A stretch of DNA of 64,000 nucleotides from CALRQJ02 sp943370285 (GTDB lineage: Bacteria > Bacteroidota > Bacteroidia > Chitinophagales > Chitinophagaceae): NCBI GenBank assembly GCA_943370285.1, contig CALRQJ020000002.1, forward strand, positions 408,429-472,428. Direction: 5' to 3'. The notes beneath the pieces are model-generated. The model saw only the letters and a program-made list of their open reading frames with translations, was not told the DNA's origin and ran no database searches. The translations under genes were made by a program, and so were the position numbers. This document shows positions 36,092 through 44,521 of this stretch, piece after piece. Numbering within the stretch: the first letter of the stretch is position 1; every line of letters starts with the position of its first letter.

Positions 36092-36099
36092 TATCTTTG
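36092..36099 (+). promoter_or_regulatory. Possible -7 element for secDF (TATCTTTG)
   Basis: Exact TAnnTTTG match 35 bases upstream of the secDF ATG, with no clear -33 TTTG. Weakly supported but at a plausible distance. Confidence 0.4.
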
Positions 36100-36133
36100 C
36101 CGCTCACAAAAAAAACGTAAACCGTAAATCGTT

Positions 36134-39100
36134 ATGCAACTAAAAGGTTTAGTGAGGATTTTTGCATGGGCATTAGTCCTGATTTGCTTGTATCAGTTAA
36201 GTTTCACCTGGTTTGTGCAGAGACATGAAAGCAGTATGGAAGAAAAGGCCGAAAAATGGATGAAGGCCAACTACCCTACCCCGCAGCAGAAATATGCCGA
36301 CAATAAAGACCAGCAAACCCTTTACGCCGATACCCTTAAGCAACTGAAACAACAACGCTTACAGCGCTTACTCGACAGTACCAAAAACGAAAAAATTGTA
36401 CTTGGCTTAGGTACTTACAACTATGCCAAAGGACAAGAGTTGATGTTAGGTCTTGACCTACAAGGTGGTATGAGTGTAACCATGGAAGTAGGTCTAGATG
36501 GTTTGATAAAATCATTGGCTAATTTTACAAAAGATGCTTCTTTCAACAAAGCGTTGGACGAAGCCATTAAGCGTAAAGCAAATAGCGGTGCAGATTTGAT
36601 TACCCTCTTTGAAGAAGAATATAACAAAGTTGCCCCTACAGGCAAATTAGCACCATTCTTCAGTACACGCAGTAACGGTTCAGTTAAATACGATAACAGC
36701 AATGGTGCTGTCATTTCTTATTTGCGTAAACAAGCCGAGAGTGCTTTCAATAACACTCTTAACATCCTTACCACACGTATCGACCGTTTCGGAGTGTCTT
36801 CTCCTACTATTTCTCCAAACCCTAACAAAGGAATCATCACAGTTGAATTAGCAGGTGCTAATGATCCTGAAAGGGTTCGTAAATACTTACAAGCTACTGC
36901 CAACTTGCAGTTCTTTGAAGTATATAATTTGGGAGATATTTCTCAAGATTTTCAGAATGCAGAAAAAGCTTTATCTGATTATTTGAATGGTACTAAAGCT
37001 ACAACAGATACCACAAAACCCGCAACAACAGCTACTTCTACTACAAAAGTTGATACTACAAAAACAGGAAAAATTTCTGACATTGCTAATGTAACTGATA
37101 CGAGCAATAAAGCTACAGCTGCAAAAGACAATGCCAATCCGTTGAGCAGCATCATCAGCATTATGCAGCCACAGCAAGGACAAGATGGTAATCCTATCTT
37201 TTCTGCAGCTATTGGTTATGTAGCGTTGAAAGATACCGGCTTATTGAATTCCTATTTGAATTTGGATATTGTGAAAAGCAAGTTCAAAGGCAACTTAGTT
37301 TTCATGTATGGTAAACAAGAAAACCAAGACCCAAAGGCAAAAGAATTCTTGCCTATTTATGCTATTAAAACATTAGATAACGGTCAAGCCAAATTAGAAG
37401 GTGATAACGTTAGCGAAGCTCGTCAAGATTTTGATGAAAGAGGTCGTGTTGCCATCAAAATGAGTATGACCAAAACCGGTGAGAAAATTTGGGCTAAGAT
37501 GACCGGAGATAATGTTGGTCGTCCTATTGCTATTGTGATGGATAACTTTGTGTATAGTGCTCCAAATGTAAATGGTGCTATCACAGGTGGTCAATCAGAA
37601 ATTACTGGTAGCTTCTCTATTCAAGAAGCAAAAGATTTGTCAGATATCTTACAGTCTGGTAAATTACCTGCTCCGGCTAAAATCGTTCAAGAAACTGTAG
37701 TTGGACCAACTTTAGGTGCAGAAGCCATTAAAGGCGGTTCATTATCTTTCTTGATTTCATTCTTGGTAATTTTCGCCTTGATGTTGGTGTATTATAACAC
37801 AGCAGGTTGGGTGGCCAATATCGCCTTAATTCTAAACTTATTCTTTACGGTTGGTATTTTAAGTGCATTGGGTGCAACCCTTACTGCACCTGGTATTGCC
37901 GGTTTGGTATTAACCATTGGTTTGGCGGTAGATACCAACGTAATCATATTTGAACGTATTAAAGAAGAGTTAACTCGTGGTAAGAGTTATGCACTAGCAG
38001 TTAAAGATGGCTATGCCAGATCTTTAGCTCCTGTATTGGATGCTCACTTTACTACTTTCTTAACTGCATTAATTCTTTTCATCTTTGGTTTAGGTCCGGT
38101 AAAAGGTTTTGCTACAACTCAAATGTTGGGTATTGCATTGTCTTTATTCTGCGGTATCTTATTCTCAAGATTGGTTACTGATTGGTGGATGAATAAGAAT
38201 CGTCACTTTGAATATTTTACTGGTGTAAGTAAAAAAGTATTCAAACATGCGGCGTATAAATTTATCGAATACAGAAAAGTAGCTTATGGTATTTCTGCTG
38301 TAGTATTACTATTAGGCGTTGCCGCTATTTTTAATGGTTTTGACGAAGGCGTTGAATTTGCCGGTGGTCGTAGCTATACTGTTAAGTTTGATAAAGTAGT
38401 AAACTATCAAGAAGTAAGAGAAACCTTGAAACCTGTGTTTGGAGGTGAAACTCCGGTTGTAAAAACAGTAGGTTCTGGTAATCAATTAAACATTACTACT
38501 GCTTATAAAATTCATGAAACAGGAAACTCGGTTGATAGTTTGGTTGAAAAAACCTTGTACGATGGTTTAAAGAATTTCTTGCCACAAGGTTTGTCGTTTA
38601 AAGAATTCTCTACCAACTACAAACAAAGTTCTCAAACGGTTTTACCAACAATCTCTGATGATTTGAAAGCTGGTGCTAAAACAGCTACCATACTTTCTAT
38701 GTTAGTGATTTGCTTGTATATCTTTATCCGTTTCCGTGATTGGAGATATTCAGTTGGTACTATCGTGGCCTTGTTACACGACGTATTAGTAACATTGGCT
38801 GTATTCAGTTTCTTGAGAACAGTTGTTCCTTTCCCTCTAGAAATTGACCAGCACTTTATTGCAGCTGTACTAACTGTAATTGGTTTCTCTATGAACGATA
38901 CCATCATTGTATATGATCGTATACGTGAAGACAGTAAAATCATGAAAGGTGAAAGTAAAGCTACCATCATTAATAGGGCGATTAACCAAACATTGAGTCG
39001 TACTATTATGACTTCATTGACTGTGTTCCTGACCATTTTGATTCTATTCATCTTTGGTGGTGAGGTTACAAGAGGTTTCGCCTTCGCCATGTTGATTGGT

Positions 39101-39205
39101 GTGGTAACAGGTACTTACTCTTCTATCTTTGTAGCTGCTCCTATCCTAATAGATTTTGCTAAAAACAAACCTTTAGGTAACAGTAGCGAAGAGAAAAAAG
39201 CATAA
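36134..39205 (+). CDS. secDF: Protein translocase subunit SecDF (fused SecD-SecF)
   Basis: A 1023-residue fusion of SecD and SecF, the RND-type pair that uses proton flow to assist Sec-dependent export. SecD: an N-terminal helix, a GLDLQGGMSVTMEV motif, P1 domain with DRFGVSSPTISPNPNKGIITVELAGANDPERV, then after a linker a P1-head and the helices with VVGPTLGAEAIKGG and LTIGLAVDTNVIIFERIKEEL (the D-x-N-V-I-I-F-E-R proton-relay motif). SecF: EGVEFAGGRSYTVKF, FLRTVVPFPLEIDQHFIAAVLTVIGFSMNDTIIVYDRIREDSK and TSLTVFLTILILFIFGG. Residues about 285-335 are a Thr/Lys/Ala-rich low-complexity linker in the periplasm. Bacteroidota commonly fuse these two genes. A terminator follows. Confidence 0.96.
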   Translation: MQLKGLVRIFAWALVLICLYQLSFTWFVQRHESSMEEKAEKWMKANYPTPQQKYADNKDQQTLYADTLKQLKQQRLQRLLDSTKNEKIVLGLGTYNYAKGQELMLGLDLQGGMSVTMEVGLDGLIKSLANFTKDASFNKALDEAIKRKANSGADLITLFEEEYNKVAPTGKLAPFFSTRSNGSVKYDNSNGAVISYLRKQAESAFNNTLNILTTRIDRFGVSSPTISPNPNKGIITVELAGANDPERVRKYLQATANLQFFEVYNLGDISQDFQNAEKALSDYLNGTKATTDTTKPATTATSTTKVDTTKTGKISDIANVTDTSNKATAAKDNANPLSSIISIMQPQQGQDGNPIFSAAIGYVALKDTGLLNSYLNLDIVKSKFKGNLVFMYGKQENQDPKAKEFLPIYAIKTLDNGQAKLEGDNVSEARQDFDERGRVAIKMSMTKTGEKIWAKMTGDNVGRPIAIVMDNFVYSAPNVNGAITGGQSEITGSFSIQEAKDLSDILQSGKLPAPAKIVQETVVGPTLGAEAIKGGSLSFLISFLVIFALMLVYYNTAGWVANIALILNLFFTVGILSALGATLTAPGIAGLVLTIGLAVDTNVIIFERIKEELTRGKSYALAVKDGYARSLAPVLDAHFTTFLTALILFIFGLGPVKGFATTQMLGIALSLFCGILFSRLVTDWWMNKNRHFEYFTGVSKKVFKHAAYKFIEYRKVAYGISAVVLLLGVAAIFNGFDEGVEFAGGRSYTVKFDKVVNYQEVRETLKPVFGGETPVVKTVGSGNQLNITTAYKIHETGNSVDSLVEKTLYDGLKNFLPQGLSFKEFSTNYKQSSQTVLPTISDDLKAGAKTATILSMLVICLYIFIRFRDWRYSVGTIVALLHDVLVTLAVFSFLRTVVPFPLEIDQHFIAAVLTVIGFSMNDTIIVYDRIREDSKIMKGESKATIINRAINQTLSRTIMTSLTVFLTILILFIFGGEVTRGFAFAMLIGVVTGTYSSIFVAAPILIDFAKNKPLGNSSEEKKA

Positions 39206-39237
39206 CCCCCTTAAATAGCATTTAAGGCCATTTGAAC

Positions 39238-39268
39238 AAAGCCTGCAGCGTAAAACCTGCAGGTTTTT
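39238..39268 (+). terminator. Intrinsic terminator for secDF
   Basis: AAAGCCTGCAG pairs with CTGCAGGTTTT around an eight-base loop and is followed by further T. Confidence 0.85.
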
Positions 39269-39330
39269 GTATTTAGCAAATAGCTGAACAATAACAACAA
39301 TTACTTTACTTTGCTGCAATAGCATGATTT

Positions 39331-40047
39331 ATGAAAATTGCATTGATAGGATACGGAAAGATGGGAAAAGCCATCGAAACAATTGCACTAGAAAAAGGCC
39401 ATACAGTGGTATTGAAAATAGATATGGATAACCAAGCTGATTTTACTGCTGAAAAATTACAACAAGCAGATGTTGCGATTGAATTCACCGGACCGCATAG
39501 TGCCGTTGAAAACATCAAACAATGTATTGCGTTTGGCGTACCGGTAGTAAGTGGTTCTACTGGATGGTTGACCCAATGGACTGAAGTTGAATCGCATTGT
39601 AACAATTTTAAGGGTGGCCTACTCTATGCCAGCAACTTTAGCATCGGTGTTAATTTATTCTTTGAATTAAATACCTATTTAGCCAAATTGATGTCAAATC
39701 ATACCGACTATGAAGTGATGCTTGAAGAAATTCATCATACCCAAAAAAAAGATGCTCCAAGCGGCACCGCCATTACTTTAGCCGAACAAGTATTGGCCCA
39801 CATTCAAACAAAAAAGCATTGGGTTAACGAACTATCTGCAGCGCCGGAAGAACTTTCCATCATCAGCAAAAGAATAGATCCGGCACCGGGTACACATACC
39901 ATAACTTATCATTCTACCATTGATGATATTAGCATTTCACATACGGCACATAACCGAATAGGTTTTGCAAGTGGTGCGGTATTGGCTGCAGAATTTATGG
40001 TGGGCAAAAAAGGTATTTTCACCATGAAGGAAGTATTGGGATTATAA
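39331..40047 (+). CDS. dapB: 4-hydroxy-tetrahydrodipicolinate reductase
   Basis: A 238-residue NAD(P)H enzyme of the lysine/diaminopimelate pathway, reducing hydroxy-tetrahydrodipicolinate. The N-terminal Rossmann motif is ALIGYGKMGKAIE; the family signature EEIHHTQKKDAPSGTAI supplies His and the catalytic Lys. VSGSTGWLTQW and ASNFSIGVNLFF match the substrate side. The C-terminal half HTITYHSTIDDISISHTAHNRIGFASGAV is present, so the protein is complete. It ends one base before the ATG of the TPR histidine kinase, so the two are translationally coupled, which links a housekeeping enzyme to a signalling pair. Confidence 0.95.
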   Translation: MKIALIGYGKMGKAIETIALEKGHTVVLKIDMDNQADFTAEKLQQADVAIEFTGPHSAVENIKQCIAFGVPVVSGSTGWLTQWTEVESHCNNFKGGLLYASNFSIGVNLFFELNTYLAKLMSNHTDYEVMLEEIHHTQKKDAPSGTAITLAEQVLAHIQTKKHWVNELSAAPEELSIISKRIDPAPGTHTITYHSTIDDISISHTAHNRIGFASGAVLAAEFMVGKKGIFTMKEVLGL

Positions 40048-40048
40048 T

Positions 40049-41848
40049 ATGAAACAACTATTGATTCTACTCCTCTGTGTTTTTATATTACACCTCGATG
40101 TATTTGCTCAGGGTGCAAAAGTGGAACAATGGAAAGATAAAATCAATACCAATGCCGCTGATAAATTATCGGCCTATGCCGAATGGACCAATCACTTAAG
40201 CGTCTCCAATTTTGATAGTTGTATTTTAATTGGCAAAACAGGTTTGGCACAAACCGCAGCTGCCAAAGACAGTATCAATTATGCATTAATTACTCAAAAT
40301 ATTGGTAGGGCACATTATTTTAAAGGTCGCTATGATAGCGCCATTATCTACTACTACCAATCACTCGCCATTTTTGAGCGAAGACCAATTACCGGTGCTT
40401 TGGCTAACAACCTTAATGATATTGCAAAGCTGTATCGTAAAACAAAAGACTTATCTAAAGCGCTAAAATTTTACAAACGGGCAATGGAGGTCTATCAATC
40501 GCTTAATGACAAAGCAGGCATTGCCATGATATTCAACGAGTCGGGAGTTGTATTTGAATACATGGGTAATTATGAAGAAGCATTGAAGCGATACCAACAA
40601 TCCTTAATCATTCAACAACAACGAAAAGACACTTTAGGCATTTCTTACTGCTATAATTTTATGGCTGGTGTTTATGTATTGCAAGCAGAATATGACAAAG
40701 CCATTCACTTTAATACCTTATGCCTTCAATTGCGGCAGCAATTAAAAGATAGTTTTGGGTTAGCATTGATTTACTCTGATTTAGGTGCCGCTTACGAAGC
40801 CAAAGGCGACTATAATAATGCCATTATTCAATTGAGTAATAGTAATACGATTGCTCAAAATATGGGCTATCTCGATTTAATGGCTACTAATTACAAAAAC
40901 TTAGCAGCGATTGCACAACAGCAAGGCGATTACAAAGCCGCTTTTGATTATACCGAACAATATACTGCTGCAAAAGATTCGGTATATAAACTAGAAAGTA
41001 GCAAACAAATTACAGAAATTTCTACCCGATACGAAACAGAAAAAAAAGATCAACAATTACAGTTACAGCAGTATGAGCTAGAACGAAAAAATACCATATT
41101 GGGCATCATTGTAGGTGCTTTTATACTAATGGTTTTGTTAGCATATCTCTTTTACAATCGTTACAAATTAAAACAACAAGCAGAACTTCAAGCTGCAGTA
41201 TTACAAGAACAAGAAGTAGCTACAAAAGCAGTAATTGAAGCAGAAGAAAAGGAAAGGCAACGCATTGCCAAAGATTTACACGATGGTGTAGGACAAATGA
41301 TGAGTGCGGCAAAAATGAATTTATCTGCTTTAGAATCTGATATTGGTTTAGCAACACATGAACAAAAAACTGCTTTCTCAAAAATTGTAGCATTAATAGA
41401 TGAAAGTTGTAAAGAAGTGCGTAGCGTTAGTCATAATATGATGCCGAATGCTTTATTAAAATCGGGGCTAGCTTCGGCTATTCGTGAGTTTTTAGACAAG
41501 ATTGATAGTCGAGTGGTAAAAATTAGTTTATACACCGAAGGATTAAATGAAAGGATTGATGCCAATGTAGAAACAGTACTCTATCGAGTGATTCAAGAAT
41601 GTGTCAACAACGTAGTGAAACATGCTGCTGCGCAGCGTTTAGATATCACTTTGATAAAAGACACTGACGGCATTAGCGCTACCATAGAAGATGACGGCAT
41701 CGGATTTAATACCAAAGATCAAAGTAAATTTGATGGTATCGGACTAAAGAATATTCAAACCCGAATTGGATTTTTAAAAGGAAGCGTTGAGTGGGATGCT
41801 GCACCGGGAAAAGGCACAGTTGTTGTTATACAGGTGCCTATGGTATAA
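40049..41848 (+). CDS. TPR-repeat sensor histidine kinase (HisKA_3/NarL type)
   Basis: A 599-residue membrane kinase. After a signal peptide ending DVFAQ, residues about 25-330 are tetratricopeptide repeats (for example GRYDSAIIYYYQSLAIFE, GNYEEALKRYQQSLIIQQ, GDYNNAIIQLSNSNTIA) in the periplasm. A transmembrane helix follows (TILGIIVGAFILMVLLAYLF), then a coiled coil with E-E-K-E-R-Q-R-I and the HisKA_3 dimerisation helix with phosphoacceptor His in AKDLHDGVGQMMSAAKMNLSAL. The ATPase domain has ECVNNVVKHAAA, EDDGIGFN and KFDGIGLKNIQTRI. The partner response regulator follows 47 bases later. The TPR domain probably binds a protein partner. It is coupled to dapB. Confidence 0.93.
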   Translation: MKQLLILLLCVFILHLDVFAQGAKVEQWKDKINTNAADKLSAYAEWTNHLSVSNFDSCILIGKTGLAQTAAAKDSINYALITQNIGRAHYFKGRYDSAIIYYYQSLAIFERRPITGALANNLNDIAKLYRKTKDLSKALKFYKRAMEVYQSLNDKAGIAMIFNESGVVFEYMGNYEEALKRYQQSLIIQQQRKDTLGISYCYNFMAGVYVLQAEYDKAIHFNTLCLQLRQQLKDSFGLALIYSDLGAAYEAKGDYNNAIIQLSNSNTIAQNMGYLDLMATNYKNLAAIAQQQGDYKAAFDYTEQYTAAKDSVYKLESSKQITEISTRYETEKKDQQLQLQQYELERKNTILGIIVGAFILMVLLAYLFYNRYKLKQQAELQAAVLQEQEVATKAVIEAEEKERQRIAKDLHDGVGQMMSAAKMNLSALESDIGLATHEQKTAFSKIVALIDESCKEVRSVSHNMMPNALLKSGLASAIREFLDKIDSRVVKISLYTEGLNERIDANVETVLYRVIQECVNNVVKHAAAQRLDITLIKDTDGISATIEDDGIGFNTKDQSKFDGIGLKNIQTRIGFLKGSVEWDAAPGKGTVVVIQVPMV

Positions 41849-41895
41849 AATGTATTTCTTATTTTAGCTGTTCCAAACCTATTATCTTTGATGAT

Positions 41896-42537
41896 ATGAG
41901 CAAACAAACAATAAAAGTTGCTATTGTAGATGATCACCAAATTGTAATTGATGGTATAAAATCACTACTCGACGGTCAAGATAATTTTGAGATTACGGCC
42001 TACACTACAAGCCCGAATCAAATGCTCACCATATTGGCAGAAAAACAAGTTGATGTGTTGATGACCGATATTATGATGCCTGAAATGAATGGTCAAGATT
42101 TAGCTAAAGAGGTTCGCAAACAATTTCCCGCTGTTAAAATTTTGGCACTCAGCATGACCGGCGAAGGCGATATTGTCAATAACATGATTAATGAAGCGGA
42201 TATTTCGGGCTATGTGTTGAAGAATATCGGCAAGCAAGAACTCACTCATGCCCTTCAAAAAATTGCCGGCGGAGGTATTTACTTCAGCGATGAAGTGTTG
42301 AAAGAACTAGAGAAATTCAGCACTATCAAAAAAGAAAATGAAGAAACCCATTTAACTGCGAGGGAAGTAGAAATTATTAGATTGATAGAAAAAGAAATGT
42401 CGAATAAAGACATTGCCGATGCCTTATATATTAGCGAAAGAACAGTAGAAACCCATCGCAAAAATATTTTTAGGAAAACAAAAACAGGTAGCCTAATTGG
42501 TTTAATTAAGTACGCTTATGAACATAAATTGATTTAA
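41896..42537 (+). CDS. NarL/FixJ-family response regulator (LuxR HTH)
   Basis: Start at 41896 (MSKQTIKVAIVDDHQ): a longer frame that begins inside the kinase gene has no receiver-like sequence. Residues 1-120 are a receiver with the acidic pair DDH, phospho-Asp in MTDIMMPEMNG and Lys in VLKNIGKQEL. Residues about 145-213 are the LuxR-type HTH (LTAREVEIIRLIEKEMSNKDIADALYISERTVETHRKNIFRKT). It should act as the partner of the TPR kinase just upstream. A TATCTTTG box six bases before the ATG is noted separately as probably fortuitous. Confidence 0.94.
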   Translation: MSKQTIKVAIVDDHQIVIDGIKSLLDGQDNFEITAYTTSPNQMLTILAEKQVDVLMTDIMMPEMNGQDLAKEVRKQFPAVKILALSMTGEGDIVNNMINEADISGYVLKNIGKQELTHALQKIAGGGIYFSDEVLKELEKFSTIKKENEETHLTAREVEIIRLIEKEMSNKDIADALYISERTVETHRKNIFRKTKTGSLIGLIKYAYEHKLI

Positions 42538-42616
42538 AAAGAAGACTGGAGATAGAATGTACAAGAGAGAATACAAAATTTAGAAGATAGAAGTTTATAT
42601 ACAGCTTACTTGACTA

Positions 42617-42652
42617 CAAAAAAACAAAGCCGACAATTGCATTGCCGGCTTT
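42617..42652 (-). terminator. Intrinsic terminator for the barrel gene at 42675
   Basis: AAAGCCG pairs with CGGCTTT, extended by CAA/TTG with one A-C mismatch, loop of five; T-run on the minus strand. Confidence 0.75.
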
Positions 42653-42674
42653 ATAAATGCAGTAGCATCACTAA

Positions 42675-43247
42675 TTATCTTAAATAAATACCTGCTTTAA
42701 TAAAAATAGCATTGGAATATTTACCGTCGGTTTTACGCTTCCATCCATCGTTGTACACCGCAATTTCACCCACATTAAAACGAATACCGGCGCCATAATC
42801 TAACATGGTACGACTTTCACGGCTGTTCATTTTTTCATCTTTCAATAATCCTATACCATAATTACCGGCAACAAAAATCCTTTTGGTTAAATATGCCTTT
42901 ACACCGGCTTTCAATGGAATATTTGTAATATTTCCAAAGGAATTGTTATCCTGAGCATAATATTTGGCATAACCAACATTAGCCGTGATGTAAAAACCAC
43001 CGAAAAATTTAACGCCGGCAGTAGCATCTAATGCTAATGAACTTTTGTAACCGTCATTAAATGTGCCTTGGGGTAAGCCATAACCGAGGCTTCCACCCAT
43101 AAGAATACCGCCTGAAGTAGATTTTGATTTACCGCTTTTCTTTTTACCTCCACCACCACTTGGCTTAGAAGAACTTAAGGATTGTGCTTCGGCTTGTAAA
43201 GCGACACATAAGGTTACAATTGTTAACAGAGAAAGTACTTTTTTCAT
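42675..43247 (-). CDS. Outer-membrane beta-barrel protein, unknown function
   Basis: A 190-residue secreted protein with a signal peptide ending AEAQ. A Ser/Gly/Lys-rich linker (SLSSSKPSGGGGKKKSGKSKS) precedes a barrel-like part: GGSLGYGLPQGTFNDGYKSSLALDATAGVKFFGGFYITANVGYAKYY, AYLTKRIFVAGNYGIGLL, MLDYGAGIRFNVGEIAVYNDGWKRK and IFIKAGIYLR. The pattern suits an eight-strand OmpA-type barrel. No known activity. The short basic linker after the signal is unusual. It is monocistronic with a terminator after it, and it is read away from the following Rrf2 gene. Confidence 0.65.
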   Translation of the reverse strand: MKKVLSLLTIVTLCVALQAEAQSLSSSKPSGGGGKKKSGKSKSTSGGILMGGSLGYGLPQGTFNDGYKSSLALDATAGVKFFGGFYITANVGYAKYYAQDNNSFGNITNIPLKAGVKAYLTKRIFVAGNYGIGLLKDEKMNSRESRTMLDYGAGIRFNVGEIAVYNDGWKRKTDGKYSNAIFIKAGIYLR

Positions 43248-43366
43248 GAGTTGAGTATTAAAATGTTGATGTAATATTAATCAAAAATATTTTTTTGTAC
43301 CCACTATGCCAATACCCATTACTACGTATTTTAATTTTTAGTACACTTGTACTCATTTTGTAAACC

Positions 43367-43777
43367 ATGCTGTCTAAAAAGACCCAGTACGCTTTTCAAG
43401 CTTTAATGTTTCTTGCCAAAAACACAGCGCAAGGACCGGTACTGATTGCGGATATATCAAAGGAGCAGAAGATTCCATTAAAGTTCTTAGAAAATATTTT
43501 GCTTGAATTAAAAAAAGCGGGTGTGCTAGACAGCAAAAAAGGCAAAGGTGGCGGCTATTTTTTTGCTACTGCTCCTAATAAAGTACCCTTAGCAAAAGTG
43601 CTGCGCTTAATAGATGGGCCTATTGCACTACTCCCCTGCGTAAGCCTACATTTTTACGAAAAATGTAAAAATTGTGATGAACAAAATTGTGGTTTAAGTG
43701 ATGTGATGATTCAAGTACGAGATGCAAGCCTTTCCATTTTAGAAAATAAAACTGTTGCAGATTTAGTCACCAAATAA
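43367..43777 (+). CDS. Rrf2 family transcriptional regulator
   Basis: A 136-residue winged-helix regulator of the Rrf2 superfamily (IscR, NsrR). The N-terminus has the family pattern MLSKKTQYAFQALMFLAKN, then helix-turn-helix VLIADISKEQKIPLKFLENILLELKKAGVLDSKKGKGGGYF. The C-terminal half has four Cys residues near CVSLHFYEKCKNCDEQNCGL, suitable as ligands for a 2Fe-2S or 4Fe-4S cluster. It could sense iron-sulfur status, nitric oxide or redox state. Its spacing is not the IscR C-x5-C-x5-C pattern, so the exact sensor class is open. It lies 12 bases before a DUF3575-like barrel gene and probably regulates it. Confidence 0.9.
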   Translation: MLSKKTQYAFQALMFLAKNTAQGPVLIADISKEQKIPLKFLENILLELKKAGVLDSKKGKGGGYFFATAPNKVPLAKVLRLIDGPIALLPCVSLHFYEKCKNCDEQNCGLSDVMIQVRDASLSILENKTVADLVTK

Positions 43778-43789
43778 CAACTATTAAAC

Positions 43790-44521
43790 ATGAAAAAGCT
43801 ATTATTATTATTGTTGCTGATACCGACATTTGCCATGGCGCAATTGGGCGGCAAAACCATTATCAAAGCCAATCTTAGCTCATTAGTATTGAAAAATTAT
43901 CATGCTACTATCGAACGTAGCTTAGCTAAAAAAGTATCGTTATCGCTCAGTTATCGTTATCAGCCAAAAGGATCAACACCACTACAAAGCCAATTAGAAA
44001 ATTTAATTGATGACCCCGATTTCAATATCGGTCGTTTTCAATTAGGCAATAGTGCTATAACACCCGAATTAAGAATTTATTTAGGCAAGGGTCGTATGCA
44101 AGGTTTTTATATTGCACCTTATGCCAGGTTTGCTACATTCGATTTAACGGTACCTGTTAAGTACAATTCCTCTTCCTTACCGGGTGCAAAAAAAGACGCC
44201 GACTTTACCGGAAAAATTAAATCTACCAGTGGTGGTTTAATGTTTGGCGTACAACGTCAGTTAGCTAAAAAATTAGTACTAGATATTTGGATTTTAGGTG
44301 CTCACTATGGTACAAGTTCCGGACAGATGGATGCCGTTATCACCCCTGCTATGTCAACGTTAGAACAACAAAGTTTACAACAAAGCATCGACGATTTTAA
44401 AGAAGCCGGTCCTTTTGAGTTTGAAGGAAAAGTAACATCTTCCACCAACGCCTATATCAAGTCTACCGGCCCTTGGGCAGGTGTGAGAGGTTTAATGATT
44501 AGCCTTGGTTTGAGACTTTAA
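43790..44521 (+). CDS. DUF3575-like outer-membrane barrel protein
   Basis: A 243-residue secreted protein with a signal peptide MKKLLLLLLLIPTFAMAQ. The mature part has KANLSSLVLKNYHATIERSLAKKVSLSLSYRYQPKG, TPELRIYLGKGRMQGFYIAPYARF and GGLMFGVQRQLAKKLVLDIWILGAHYG, matching the DUF3575-like gene at 7034 in order. It has a polar insertion between strands (about residues 184-218, LEQQSLQQSIDDFKEAGPFEFEGK). It ends in a strand LMISLGLRL. It follows Rrf2 by 12 bases, so an Rrf2-controlled barrel is inferred. The stop interlocks with that of the convergent threonine dehydrogenase gene (TTAA shared). Confidence 0.7.
   Translation: MKKLLLLLLLIPTFAMAQLGGKTIIKANLSSLVLKNYHATIERSLAKKVSLSLSYRYQPKGSTPLQSQLENLIDDPDFNIGRFQLGNSAITPELRIYLGKGRMQGFYIAPYARFATFDLTVPVKYNSSSLPGAKKDADFTGKIKSTSGGLMFGVQRQLAKKLVLDIWILGAHYGTSSGQMDAVITPAMSTLEQQSLQQSIDDFKEAGPFEFEGKVTSSTNAYIKSTGPWAGVRGLMISLGLRL

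Noticed and set aside
38632..39090. A 152-residue antisense frame in the SecF part of secDF
   Set aside because: It mirrors the conserved membrane helices of SecF and shows no family signature.
41883..41890. TATCTTTG as a separate promoter for the LuxR-type response regulator
   Set aside because: It ends only five bases before the ATG, with no -33 element, so it would give an almost leaderless message; chance match in an operon is more likely.
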